A stretch of DNA of 64,000 nucleotides from Lactobacillus amylovorus DSM 20531 (GTDB taxonomy: Bacteria > Bacillota > Bacilli > Lactobacillales > Lactobacillaceae), in NCBI RefSeq assembly GCF_002706375.1, contig NZ_CP017706.1, positions 1 through 64,000 on the forward strand, in the 5' to 3' direction. How positions within the stretch are numbered: position 1 is the first letter of the stretch; every line of letters begins with the position of its first letter. Position numbers and translations under genes: made by a program. The notes beneath the pieces are model-generated. The model was given only the letters and a program-made list of their open reading frames with translations. It was not told the DNA's origin and searched no databases. This document shows, piece by piece, positions 17,326 through 27,600 of this stretch.

Positions 17326-18732
17326 ATGAATGAATTTATCGGACGTGAAATTGAATTAAAAAATTTAAACAACATGTATAACAGCGACAAATTTGAAATG
17401 GCTGTTATTTATGGACGAAGACGTGTAGGAAAAACCTCGCTGATTAAACAATTCATATCAAATAAACCTGCAATTTACGTTCAGGGGGTAGAGGCTACAG
17501 CTGAAACTAATTTGCGTTTCTTGTCTAATGCAATTTTAGATTTTGAAGAACCGGGACGAGTTAATAAACATAAAACCTTTTATGATTTTGCGGAAGCATT
17601 TGAAGAAGTTCAAGATATTGCCAATAATCAAAACGAAAAAATGATTTTTGTAATGGATGAATATCCATACTTTGCAGAAGCATCAGCCGAAATTAGTTCA
17701 ATCTTACAGTACACAATTGATCATATTTACAAAGAAAAAAATAATATTATGTTAATCTTGTGTGGATCATCAATGTCCTTTATGGAGCATCAGGTTCTTG
17801 GTTATAAGAGTCCTTTATATGGTAGAAAAACTGGCCAATTTAAGATTAGACCTTTTGATATCTTTAATACTAAGAAGATGTTACCTCAAGTTAACAATGA
17901 AGATTTACTAGCTTATTACGGAATAACTGATGGAATTCCACAATACTTAAGTTTTATCGATCAAACAAAATCCGTAGAAGAAAATATTCAAGAGATGTTT
18001 TTAAATCAAAATGCCCCGTTACAAAATGAGCCTAACGTTCTTCTACAGGAAGAATTGAGAAAGCCAGCCACTTATTTTTCTATTTTAAATGCCTTGGCAC
18101 ATGGTAAGAGTAAAAGTACACAGATTAGTCAAGCAATCGGTATGAGTAATGGTAGTAGTATAAGTGCTTATCTTAACAATTTAATTGATCTTGAAATTAT
18201 TGAACGTAAGCAACCTATCTTTGAAAATAGCCCTAGAAAAGCTATTTATGCTTTTAAAGATAATATGTTTAAATTTTGGTTCAAGTTTATTGCTGAAGCT
18301 CAAGATCAAATTGCTCTTGAAAGAACCAAAGGAATTCTAATAGGTATTATGGATGAATTGCCTCGCTTCTTGGGTCCTGTGTTTGAGCAAGCTTCACGTG
18401 ATTGGTTATGGCAGCAAGATGATCTGCTATTTTATCCTAAGAAAATTTCTAGTTGGTGGGGAAACAATCCAATTAAACATCGTCAAGAAGAAATTGATGT
18501 TGTAGCAAGCAATCACGATGACTCTGAGGCTATAATAGGTGAGTGTAAGTGGAGAAATGCAGACAAGTTAAATCATGAGATGATTGATACATTGATTACT
18601 AGAGCTGCATTACTTCCTAAGGTAAGAAAAACGTATTTGTACTTTTTCGTTAAGGAATCTACGGATAATTTTGAGAAGTATGCTAGAGAGCATAATGTTA
18701 GAGTTGTGAAATATGAGGAGTTTTTTAAATAG
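17326..18732 (+). CDS. ATPase of the archaeal ATPase / DUF234 type
   Basis: A 468-residue intact protein. The P-loop ATPase domain is N-terminal: FIGREIELKNLN, Walker A YGRRRVGKTSLI (residues about 29-40), Walker B FVMDEYPYF (near 109) and sensor LCGSSMSFME. A winged-helix part lies in the middle (KSTQISQAIGMSNGSSISAYLNNL). The C-terminal DUF234 region has a nuclease-like pattern EEIDVVAS...IIGECKWRN (about residues 387-410), as in PD-(D/E)XK folds. Members are common, mobile and little studied; a defence or toxin role has been suggested but is not established. The ribosome binding site is merged with the end of the 15-bp repeats (CTGAAAGG). Confidence 0.85.
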   Translation: MNEFIGREIELKNLNNMYNSDKFEMAVIYGRRRVGKTSLIKQFISNKPAIYVQGVEATAETNLRFLSNAILDFEEPGRVNKHKTFYDFAEAFEEVQDIANNQNEKMIFVMDEYPYFAEASAEISSILQYTIDHIYKEKNNIMLILCGSSMSFMEHQVLGYKSPLYGRKTGQFKIRPFDIFNTKKMLPQVNNEDLLAYYGITDGIPQYLSFIDQTKSVEENIQEMFLNQNAPLQNEPNVLLQEELRKPATYFSILNALAHGKSKSTQISQAIGMSNGSSISAYLNNLIDLEIIERKQPIFENSPRKAIYAFKDNMFKFWFKFIAEAQDQIALERTKGILIGIMDELPRFLGPVFEQASRDWLWQQDDLLFYPKKISSWWGNNPIKHRQEEIDVVASNHDDSEAIIGECKWRNADKLNHEMIDTLITRAALLPKVRKTYLYFFVKESTDNFEKYAREHNVRVVKYEEFFK

Positions 18733-18808
18733 AAAGCAGATTGAATACTTGTTCTCTTTTATTTAGAATTATTGATATATAAATGTTAGTGGATGTAAGG
18801 AGATTTAA

Positions 18809-20341
18809 ATGGCAACTAAATCAAAAGAACTTAATTTTGAAGATAAGTTATGGAAAGCGGCAGATGCGTTAAGGGGAAGTATGGATGCATCTGAATATCG
18901 TAATGTTGTATTAGGTCTAATTTTCTTAAAATATGTTTCTGATGCATTCGAAGAAAAACATGATGAATTATTAAAATCAGATTATCCAGAAGATGCTGAA
19001 GATAAAGATGTATATGTTGGAGATAATATTTTTTGGGTACCTAAAGAAGCGCGTTGGGAAAATATAGAGAAAGCTGCTAAAACGCCTCAAATTGGTGAAG
19101 TTATTGATAAAGCAATGGATGCGATTGAAAAAGAAAACGATACTTTAAGAGGCATTCTGAGTAAAAACTATGAATCTCAAGATTTGGACAAAGAACGGCT
19201 AGGTGAAGTAGTTGATTTAATATCAGATATAGACGTTGGATCTAAAGATTCACGTGACAAAGATATATTGGGGCGTGTTTATGAATACTTCTTACAGCAA
19301 TTTGCTAGTGCAGAAGGTAAGCATGGCGGTGAATTTTATACTCCAAGATCAATTGTTAGAACATTGGTTGAAATGATTGAACCATATAAAGGCCGAGTAT
19401 ATGACCCTTGTTGCGGATCTGGTGGTATGTTTGTTCAGTCCGAAGAATTTGTAAAAGAACATGCTGGAGATATTAAAGACTTAGCCGTCTATGGTCAAGA
19501 ATCTAATCCAACTACTTGGAAATTAGCAAAAATGAACTTAGCTATTCGAGGTATTGATAGTGATTTGGGGAAACATCAAGGGGACACATTTACTAATGAT
19601 CTCCATAAAGGTATGAGATTTAATTTTATTTTAGCTAACCCACCATTTAATGTTAAGAATTGGAATGGAAACAAATTAAGGGATGATGCTCGCTGGAAAT
19701 ACGGTGTACCTCCTGTAGGTAACGCAAACTACGCCTGGATGGAACATATCATTAGTAAATTAACTCCAGATGGTAAAGCAGGTTTCGTTTTAGCAAATGG
19801 TGCCCTTTCTACGTCAAATAAAGCTGAACATGCTATTAGAAAAGCTATTTTGGAAGATGATAAGATTGATGCAATTGTTGCACTCCCAGATAAGATGTTT
19901 TATTCTACCGGTATTCCTGTTTCTCTTTGGTTCATTGACATGAATAAAAATTCTGAACATGAAAATGACAGAAGAGGTAAGACTTTATTTATTGATGCTC
20001 GTAATATGGGTGAAATGGTTGATCGTACTCATCGCGAATTTAATAAAGAAGATATTAAAAAAATTGCAGATACTTATCATGCTTTCCGTGGTACAAATGA
20101 TCAAAAATATGAAGATGTAGCAGGGTATTGTAAGGTAGCTTCATTGGATGAAATTGCTAAAAATGATTATGTTCTGACACCAGGTAGATATGTTGGGCTT
20201 CCTCCACAAAAAGATGATGGCATTCCTTATGAAATAAAGATGAAAAAACTGACAGGTGAATTAAAGAAACAATTTGAAGAGAGTGATAAGTTAGAAGCAA
20301 AGATTAAGGATGTATTGAAGGAACTAGGATATGAAATATAA
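18809..20341 (+). CDS. hsdM: Type I restriction-modification DNA methyltransferase HsdM
   Basis: A 510-residue N6-adenine methyltransferase subunit. The helical N-terminal domain is LWKAADALRGSMDASEYRNV. The SAM-binding motif is DPCCGSGGMF (residues about 199-208) and the catalytic motif is NPPF in FILANPPFNV (about 276-279). It works with HsdS, which chooses the DNA sequence, and with HsdR for cleavage. Its stop overlaps hsdS by 11 bases (ATGAAATATAA), so the two are coupled. Ribosome binding site AAGGAG. Intact. Confidence 0.97.
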   Translation: MATKSKELNFEDKLWKAADALRGSMDASEYRNVVLGLIFLKYVSDAFEEKHDELLKSDYPEDAEDKDVYVGDNIFWVPKEARWENIEKAAKTPQIGEVIDKAMDAIEKENDTLRGILSKNYESQDLDKERLGEVVDLISDIDVGSKDSRDKDILGRVYEYFLQQFASAEGKHGGEFYTPRSIVRTLVEMIEPYKGRVYDPCCGSGGMFVQSEEFVKEHAGDIKDLAVYGQESNPTTWKLAKMNLAIRGIDSDLGKHQGDTFTNDLHKGMRFNFILANPPFNVKNWNGNKLRDDARWKYGVPPVGNANYAWMEHIISKLTPDGKAGFVLANGALSTSNKAEHAIRKAILEDDKIDAIVALPDKMFYSTGIPVSLWFIDMNKNSEHENDRRGKTLFIDARNMGEMVDRTHREFNKEDIKKIADTYHAFRGTNDQKYEDVAGYCKVASLDEIAKNDYVLTPGRYVGLPPQKDDGIPYEIKMKKLTGELKKQFEESDKLEAKIKDVLKELGYEI

Positions 20342-20808
20342 ATCTGTTCAACTTAAAGAAATAGCAGACATAATAATGGGGCAATCTCCTAAATCAATTT
20401 TTTATAATAATTCTGGAATCGGACTTCCATTTTTGCAAGGTGTGAGAACATTTGGCGAGGATTATCCGAAAATTGATACTTATACCACTAGATTTAAAAC
20501 AATAGCAAATCAAGGCGATATTTTATTTAGTGTTCGAGCACCAGTTGGTAAAATAAATTGGGCCAATCAAGAAATTTCGCTCGGTCGCGGTCTAGCTTGT
20601 ATAAGAGTTAAGCCAGGCTATTCAAAAGAATATTTATATTATTATTTAAAAAAGATAGGAACATCTATAAATTCATTAGCTAATGGAACTGTATTTACTT
20701 CTATTAACAAAAAAGAATTAGAAGAGATAGAAATAAAAATTCCAATAAATTTAAATGATCAAAGGAATATTGCAAATCCACTTAAAACGCTAGATTCAAA
20801 ATTAATGA

Positions 20809-20839
20809 TAAATAATCAAATAAATGATAATTTACTTGA
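20809..20839 (+). repeat. hsdS recombination repeat 1 (central conserved helix)
   Basis: Within hsdS. Bases 20821-20839, TAAATGATAATTTACTTGA, occur exactly, inverted, at 24576-24594. Bases 20809-20834 (26 bases) occur exactly, in direct orientation, at 23938-23963. Encodes INDNLLEL. Confidence 0.85.
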
Positions 20840-20890
20840 GTTAGCTAATGTAATTTTTACAAAGCAAATTAATAAAGATACTACTAAACT

Positions 20891-21852
20891 ACGCGTGGTG
20901 CTAGTTAAATCGTTCTAGACAATAAGCCAAATTATAAGCTAAAATTGCAATTTCCAACCGGCTTTGAAAGCCTATCAGACTACGTGCTCGATTGTTCTCG
21001 GCATTGTAATAGGTCAGAAGCGAAAAGTCGCTTTCAATTGTTCTGCGAATAGCCATCAATTGATGATCATTGTGCTTTTTAGCTCCTGTCATATTTTTAC
21101 GATATGGTGTCCAAAGTTCATAACCCATTTGTTTTAGCTGTTGATGCAGTTCTTTGCCTAAATAGCCTTCGTCGCCAAGAAGATAGTAATTAGATGGATG
21201 GGTATTTTCTATCAGTTCAACTGTCTCCCTGGCATCATGAACTGATGCCTTTGTTACGACATAATCAAGAATGTAACCGTCATCGCTAACAATAGCATGA
21301 ACTTTGAAACCATAGAAGTAAATTTTCTTGGTGGCCTTATAACCAATGTTGGCATAACCGCGAAAAATTTTAGCACGATAGTTGCGAATTGGTTGGCAAA
21401 CAGGTACCGGAAAGCTGTCAATGATCAAGAACTGTCCATTCAGGTCAACCTTTTTATTCATTTCTTGCCGTATCTGATAAATCAATTGCAATAGCTGACG
21501 TGAACGCCGATTAAAACGTGAGTGTGATAAACAATTGAAACATTCACAGAATCTTCTTTGTGATTCAATTCCTGTCTTAGCTTGCCAGATAAGTAAAGCC
21601 AAAATCAGACTGTCCGTAGTTTTAATTTGATCAATATTTCGCCGATGAGTAAACTCAGCCGGTGCATACAAACGATACCAGTGCCGACAAATTATCACTA
21701 AATCTTTAAAACTAACTTGTAAATGGTGGCTAAAACGCTTAAGCTTAAGGCAGTTCAATCAGATCAGACTCTTTTCTTTTTGATACTACAACTTGAGTCT
21801 AGTCCGATTGGACTTTTTTATTAACTAAAACGATTTAACTAGCACCACGCGT
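20891..21852 (-). mobile_element. IS982-family insertion sequence, copy 2
   Basis: Complete copy with ends ACGCGTGGTGC and GCACCACGCGT, flanked by the direct repeat ACTAAACT (20883-20890 and 21853-21860). The identity extends to ten bases (TACTAAACTA) if the terminal A/T pair is counted as target. A clean target duplication shows a simple insertion into an intact hsdS. Confidence 0.95.
20901..21758 (-). CDS. IS982-family transposase
   Basis: 285 residues, intact, differing at two positions from the copy at 1440-2297. It carries the same IIDSFPVPVC, GYKATKKIYFYGFKVHA and LLGDEGYLG motifs. It is oriented against hsdS transcription. Because the element has both ends and an open frame, precise loss or further transposition remains possible. 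Confidence 0.85.
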   Translation of the reverse strand: MNCLKLKRFSHHLQVSFKDLVIICRHWYRLYAPAEFTHRRNIDQIKTTDSLILALLIWQAKTGIESQRRFCECFNCLSHSRFNRRSRQLLQLIYQIRQEMNKKVDLNGQFLIIDSFPVPVCQPIRNYRAKIFRGYANIGYKATKKIYFYGFKVHAIVSDDGYILDYVVTKASVHDARETVELIENTHPSNYYLLGDEGYLGKELHQQLKQMGYELWTPYRKNMTGAKKHNDHQLMAIRRTIESDFSLLTYYNAENNRARSLIGFQSRLEIAILAYNLAYCLERFN

Positions 21853-22476
21853 ACTAAACTATCAAATATAGCTACAATTCAGAATGGATATGCATTTAAA
21901 AGCAAAGAATATGTTGCACAAAAGCAGCTCTTGATCTTACGAACTAAAAATATTGGCAGCAACCATTTATTTAATAAATTTGATGTAGTATATATTGATC
22001 AAGACAACTTTAATGAGTATAAAAAATTTGCTTTTAAAAAATTTGATACAGTTTTAGTAATGGTCGGAGCTAGCATTGGTAAAACAGGCTTTATAACGTC
22101 CAATGTCTTACCGTCCTTACAAAATCAAAATATGTGGAGGTTTAGAGTTAAAAATTCCCGTATGCCAGGACTACTTCTTTATGAATATGTAAATTATATC
22201 AATAAAAGAGTTAAAGGTTCTGCTTCAGGAAGTGCACGTAGTTTTTACAGAAAGGAACTATTTAATGATTTTGAAGTTCCGATTATTGATAATAATATCT
22301 TTACTGTGTTTGAAAGAATACAACTTCAAATTAACAATATTCAAGTGGAAAATAATGTACTTAGCAAGTTAAGGCAAGAACTATTAAATAAATATTTTTA
22401 AGCCGCTAAATTATCATTTATTCTTCTTAGCTATCATATTAGTGTATGATTTTATCAAAAACGAGGAGATAAAATC

Positions 22477-23442
22477 ATGCAACAAAGTGAAGTTCAATGT
22501 GTAATAACTGATATGTTGCCTTATTTGAACAATAGTCAGTTAATCAAGTTGAAACAGTCGATGAAGAAGTTAGTGGTAAGAAAGGAACCTGATGAACTAA
22601 AGAATGAGGTATTGCTTAAGCGATATTTCTCATCTAAAAGAGCTGAAGGATGTTCAGAAAAGTCTCTAAAATACTATAAGGCAACTTTGATTCAAGCTTT
22701 AGATACGCTTGGTAAAAATGCTAGAGAAGTAATAACTGATGAGTTAAGAAACTACTTAATGAACTATCAATTACAACATAGTTCCAGTAAAATAACCATT
22801 GATAATATTAGACGTATACTTTCTAGCTTCTTCAATTGGTTAGAAGATGAAGATTACATCATTAAGAGCCCAGTTCGAAGAATCCATAAAGTGAAAATCG
22901 CAACTACTGTTAAAGAAACCTATACAGATGAAGAATTGGAAAAATTACGAGATGGTTGCGGTAACATTCGTGATCTTGCAATAATTGATTTTTTGGCTTC
23001 AACTGGGATGCGTGTTGGAGAATTAGTTCTGCTGAATAAAGATGATATTAATTTTAATGAAAGAGAATGTATTGTATTTGGCAAGGGAAATAAGGAAAGA
23101 ATTGCTTATTTTGATGCTAGAGCTAAATTACATCTGAAGAAATACATTGAAGAAAGGATTGATAGTGAAGAAGCTTTATTTGTATCAATTAGGAGACCAA
23201 ATAAGAGATTAACTATAGGTGGAATTGAGTCCAGATTAAAAAGTCTTGGCAATAAGGTTGGTATATCACATGTTTATCCACATAAATTTAGAAGGACTTT
23301 AGCAACAACCGCAATAGATAAAGGAATGCCAATTGAACAGTTGCAAAGATTATTAGGACACAAGCGTATAGATACAACATTGCATTATGCAATGGTTAAG
23401 CAACAGAATGTGAAAATAGCGCATAGGAAGTACATAGGATGA
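22477..23442 (+). CDS. Tyrosine recombinase, likely hsdS invertase
   Basis: A 321-residue XerC/D-like recombinase. The N-terminal SAM-like core-binding domain spans about residues 45-140. The catalytic domain holds the R in TGMRVGELV (about residue 175), H-x-x-R in YPHKFRRTLA (about 268-271), H in LLGHKRIDTT (about 290) and the nucleophile Y in TTLHYAMVKQ (about residue 300). ATG 22477 follows GAGGAG. Its place between hsdS and partial hsdS genes is that of the recombinases that shuffle type I specificity genes in streptococci and lactobacilli. Its stop overlaps the next gene (ATGA). Confidence 0.92.
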   Translation: MQQSEVQCVITDMLPYLNNSQLIKLKQSMKKLVVRKEPDELKNEVLLKRYFSSKRAEGCSEKSLKYYKATLIQALDTLGKNAREVITDELRNYLMNYQLQHSSSKITIDNIRRILSSFFNWLEDEDYIIKSPVRRIHKVKIATTVKETYTDEELEKLRDGCGNIRDLAIIDFLASTGMRVGELVLLNKDDINFNERECIVFGKGNKERIAYFDARAKLHLKKYIEERIDSEEALFVSIRRPNKRLTIGGIESRLKSLGNKVGISHVYPHKFRRTLATTAIDKGMPIEQLQRLLGHKRIDTTLHYAMVKQQNVKIAHRKYIG

Positions 23443-23981
23443 AAGTGAAAATTTCAGAAATTGGTGAAGTAATAGGTGGAGGAACACCATCTACAAAGAA
23501 AGCAGAATATTATAAAAAAAGGGGGATTAGTTGGATTACACCCAAAGATTTAAGTGGATATACAAAAATGTATATTTCGCATGGAGCTAGAGATATCAGT
23601 GAATCAGGCTTTAAAAATTCTAGTACCAGAATATTACCTAAAGATACAGTTTTAATTAGTTCGAGAGCTCCAATAGGATATTGTGCTATTGCTGCAAATG
23701 ACTTAACTACTAATCAAGGTTTCAAGAGCATCATTCCAAATAAAAATAAGGTTTTGCCTAAGTATCTTTATTATCTAATGTTGAGTAACAAAGATAATCT
23801 TGAACAAATAGCATCAGGTTCAACGTTTAAAGAAGTATCAGGCAATGCAATGAAGAATTTCGTTGTTGAGATTCCTAATTTAGAAAAACAGAGAGAAGTA
23901 GTAAATATTATTGATCCTATTTCAAAAAAAATAGAGTTAAATAATCAAATAAATGATAATTTAGTCGAATTTGATTTTTAA
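23439..23981 (+). CDS. Half specificity gene hsdS' (N-terminal half)
   Basis: 180 residues with one recognition domain (KISEIGEVIGGGTPSTKKAE ... GSTFKEVSGNAMKNFVVEI) and the start of the central helix (KKIELNNQINDNL), ending abruptly in VEFDF. It has its own ATG overlapping the recombinase stop (ATGA), so it can be translated along with the recombinase. It is either a silent cassette for exchange with hsdS or a half-subunit. The truncation falls at the recombination repeat, as expected if it arose by recombination there. Confidence 0.88.
   Translation: MKVKISEIGEVIGGGTPSTKKAEYYKKRGISWITPKDLSGYTKMYISHGARDISESGFKNSSTRILPKDTVLISSRAPIGYCAIAANDLTTNQGFKSIIPNKNKVLPKYLYYLMLSNKDNLEQIASGSTFKEVSGNAMKNFVVEIPNLEKQREVVNIIDPISKKIELNNQINDNLVEFDF
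23938..23963 (+). repeat. hsdS recombination repeat 2
   Basis: 26 bases identical to 20809-20834 in the same orientation, with a 14-base core (TAAATGATAATTTA) that is inverted relative to 24576-24594. It sits at the end of hsdS'. Confidence 0.8.
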
Positions 23982-24622
23982 AATAATTTAAGCATAAGTT
24001 CTTGTTTTATATTCTGTAGTAGTTGCTTCTCGTATAGGTTGTATATTATTTCTTGATAAATAGGTGCAAAAGTTTTATCAAATTTTTTACATGACTTAAT
24101 ATCAATATTCACAATTAATTTATTAATTGTGGTTGGACTGATATTGGGTTGAGCTGACCCATGTCCTAAACTAATTATTCTATTCATAATATCTTTTTGG
24201 AGAAGTATACCCAGTACACTTACCTCAGATAATTTTGGAAAAATTAGTCCCACTCGTTGGTTAACATAACCTTTAAAGTTATACGGAACTATTCCAAATT
24301 TCCCTAATGTAGCCCCGGTTAAGGCAATTACAATTTCACCACCTGTAATATAATATTTCTCTGCTCTTTTTAACTTATCTAAATTGTTCACCTTAGATAA
24401 GTTTTCTAAATTAATTGTCATGTTATTTATATCTTTTATTTTTATTATCGGTTTTCCATCATCAGCCCAATCGTTTTTATTAAATGCAAAGCCAGAATAA
24501 ACTCTAAATATTTTACTAATCGTTTCCTTTTTACTTTTATCAATAACTATTTTATTAAAACTAGCTTTTATTAATTCAAGTAAATTATCATTTAATCCAT
24601 TAACCATGGTCAAAGCCTTCAT
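23978..24622 (-). CDS. Half specificity gene hsdS'' (C-terminal half, inverted)
   Basis: 214 residues on the minus strand. It begins with the central helix (VNGLNDNLLELIKASFNKI), then a second-type recognition domain (KIFRVYSGFAFNKNDWADD ... HGSAQPNISPTTINKLIVNI) and the terminal conserved helix (QNIKQELMLKLF). It lacks a first recognition domain and a ribosome binding site, so in this orientation it is a silent cassette. It converges on hsdS' with a 4-base overlap of stop regions. Inversion at the 19-bp repeats would place this half, in frame, behind the first half of hsdS. Confidence 0.88.
   Translation of the reverse strand: MKALTMVNGLNDNLLELIKASFNKIVIDKSKKETISKIFRVYSGFAFNKNDWADDGKPIIKIKDINNMTINLENLSKVNNLDKLKRAEKYYITGGEIVIALTGATLGKFGIVPYNFKGYVNQRVGLIFPKLSEVSVLGILLQKDIMNRIISLGHGSAQPNISPTTINKLIVNIDIKSCKKFDKTFAPIYQEIIYNLYEKQLLQNIKQELMLKLF
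24576..24594 (-). repeat. hsdS recombination repeat 3 (inverted)
   Basis: TAAATGATAATTTACTTGA on the minus strand, an exact inverted match of 20821-20839. The invertible segment between them is about 3.7 kb and contains the IS982 copy, the second half of hsdS, the recombinase, hsdS' and most of hsdS''. Confidence 0.85.
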
Positions 24623-24670
24623 TATTAGCTAAAATGAAATTATAAGTTTAGTAATAGGAGATCTTAGACT

Positions 24671-27600
24671 ATGAAAAAGAGTGCATATTTATCAGAAGAG
24701 GACTTAGAAGATTTAGCACTCGATAGACTCAAAGAAATTGGCTATCAAGTTCTTAAGAGTGAAAGTTATACAAAAGCAAATTCTGAAATAGACGCTGAGC
24801 GAGGAAAAGATCCAGAAAATTCGATCTTAAAACCTCGCCTTTTGGCGTCCTTAAAAAAATTAAACCCAGGATATAGTGATAAAGTTTATAAATCTGCATA
24901 TAAGCAATTTGTTAAGCTTGCTGACAATCCTGATTTAATGATTAATAACCACCAGTTACATAAGTTAATTATTGGTGGAGCTAAAGTAAAAATGTCAGAA
25001 AAGGGACAGCAACGAACTGTAACTTTGTATCCAATTGATTTTAAAAATATTGATAATAATGATTTATTAGTTACTGATCAATTTACATCAAAATACGGTG
25101 ACAATAGTCGTCGAATAGATGTTTCTATTTTTATCAATGGACTGCCTTTAGTTACTTTTGAGCTCAAGAATATGAGTAATGAAAAGACCACCATAGAAGA
25201 TGCATATAACCAACTCCAAACTTATAAAGCGGAAATCCCAAATTATATGCAATATAACGAGATTTTGATTATATCTGATGGAGTAAATGCTCAGGCGGGT
25301 ACTTTGACTTCTGGATTTGATAGGTTTATGCGTTGGCGCGCACCTAAACAAGTAAGTGATCTTTCAGATCTTCAACTTGAAACAATGATTAGGTATATGT
25401 TAAATCCAAAAGACCTGCTTAATCTTATTCAAAATTTCATTATTTTTGAAACTAATGGTGATAAAACTATAAAAATTGTAGCTGCTTATCATCAGTATTA
25501 TATGGTGAATAAAGCTGTTCTTGCGGCAAAAAGGACCTTAGCTAATCCTAATGATAAAAGAATAGGCGTGGTTTGGCATACAACTGGTTCAGGTAAATCA
25601 CTATCAATGGTATTTTTCTCAGGTATTGTTTCAAGAAAGCTAGGTAACCCAGCAATTTTGGTGCTTAATGATCGAAACGATTTAGATGATCAACTTTTTG
25701 AGACTTTTGATAAAGCTCATGAATATCTTCAGCAAAATCCAGATCATGCTGAAAATAGTGAAGAAGTACGAGATTACATGTCACGAAATTCTGGTGGTAT
25801 CGTCTTTAGTACAATTCAAAAATTCTCACCTGATTTTGAAAAAGGTGAAACTAAAATGCCAGTATTGACGAAACGATCTGATGTTATTGTTATAGCTGAT
25901 GAGGCACATAGAACGCAATATGGCTTAGAAGCTAAAATAACTAAAAATGGACTTCGGTATGGATATGCAAAATACTTGAGAGATGCTTTGCCTAATGCTT
26001 CATTTATTGGATTTACTGGTACTCCGATTAACTTAGCTGATAAGTCAACTACTGCAGTATTTGGTAAGTATATTGATATTTATGATATAACCCAAGCTGT
26101 TAATGACCATGCGACTGTGCGTATTTATTATGAAAGTCATGTTATTCCGCTCAAGTTAAAAAAAGGATCGGAAGAAGAATACAAACGTTTAATTAAAGAT
26201 GTTGGATTGAATGATAATCCGGATGAACCGGATAATATTCGAAGAAATAAAGAATTTACACGATTAGAGGTTTTAGCAGGTTCTAAGCCTAGACTTGAGA
26301 AAATTGCTAGACATTTTATTAAACATTTTGCAGCTCGTAGAAAAGAAGAATTTGGCAAAGCAATGATTGTTGAATTATCTCGTCAAAATGCTGTTCGTTT
26401 ATATAATGAAATAATAAAATTAAAACCTAATTGGGCTAGTGATGATATTAATAAGGGAAAGATAAAAATTATAATGACGACATCAGCCTCTGATGGACCT
26501 GAATTAGCTAAATTTAAGACTTCCAAACATGATCGAGCTATTCTAGAAAAACGAATGAAGGATAATAATGATGAGCTTTCTGTAGTCATTGTCGTTGATA
26601 TGTGGTTAACGGGATTTGATTCACCAAGTCTTAATACGATGTATATTGACAAACCAATGCATGGGCATAATTTGATCCAGGCTATTGCTCGCGTTAACCG
26701 AGTATTTAAAGATAAGGATAGTGGATTAATCGTTGATTATATTGGAATAGCTGATCAATTAAAATCAGCTTTAAGTTTCTACTCTAAAACAGATCAAAAT
26801 CAAGTAGGTATTGATGTTAATAAAGCATTGAATTTATTAAAAGAAAAATTTGAAATTATCAAGAATGATTTTCTTTACGGTATTGATTATTCCGAATTTG
26901 ATTCTAATAATTCGGCTGAGCGGATACAAACTGTTACTAAAGTTGCCAATGAAATCCTAGCTGAAGATAAAGAAACACAACAGAAGTTTTTAGATACTGT
27001 GTTAGAGGCACAAAAAGCTTTTGCTTTGGTATCGACTTTTGATGAAGCACAAAAAATGGCGCCAGAAATTGCATTTTTTGTCACGGTTAAAGCTTTTATT
27101 AATAAATTAAATAATGCTGGATCTGTTTCAGGTGGCAGTAAACAAACAAATGATTCTAAAATTGTAAAATATCGTATTAGACAATATTTAGATCAGTCTA
27201 TAATTTCAGAACCATATGTAGATATATATAAAGATATGGGGCTTGAAAAGCCTAATTTAGATGTCATTTCGGATGAATTCTTAAAAAAGATTCAAAAGAT
27301 GCCAGAACAAAATATTGCTATTATTGTTCTACAAAAATTACTTGAGGGTAAAATAAAATCTTATCAAAGAAAGAATCTAGTTCAAGGTAAGAAATTTAAT
27401 GACATGCTTAAGGATGCAATTGAAAAATATAATGTAAGAGGGATTACAAGCGAGATTGTCATTCGTGAATTAATTGAAATGGCAAAAAAGATGAATGCAG
27501 AGCAAGAAAAAGGAAAAGATCTGGGTTTATCTGATGAAGAAATTGCTTTTTACGATGCTCTAGCAAATCATGAAAAGGCAGTTCAAGTTCTTGGAGAAGA

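Larger units (their letters stand above)
20331..22401 (+). pseudogene. hsdS: Type I specificity gene hsdS, interrupted by IS982
   Basis: The expressed-position specificity gene. The first part (20331-20890) encodes the first target recognition domain (VQLKEIADIIMGQSPKS ... TVFTSINKKELEEIEI) and the central conserved helix (NNQINDNLLELANVIF). IS982 enters just after the codons for KDTTKL, and the second part (21853-22401) resumes with the second recognition domain (SNIATIQNGYAFKSKEYV ... LRQELLNKYF). The IS left end supplies RVVLVKSF and a stop, so a 195-residue half protein may be made. Truncated HsdS can sometimes pair to form an active unit in known systems; whether this one does is unknown. 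The gene is repairable by inversion (see the repeats). Confidence 0.9.
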
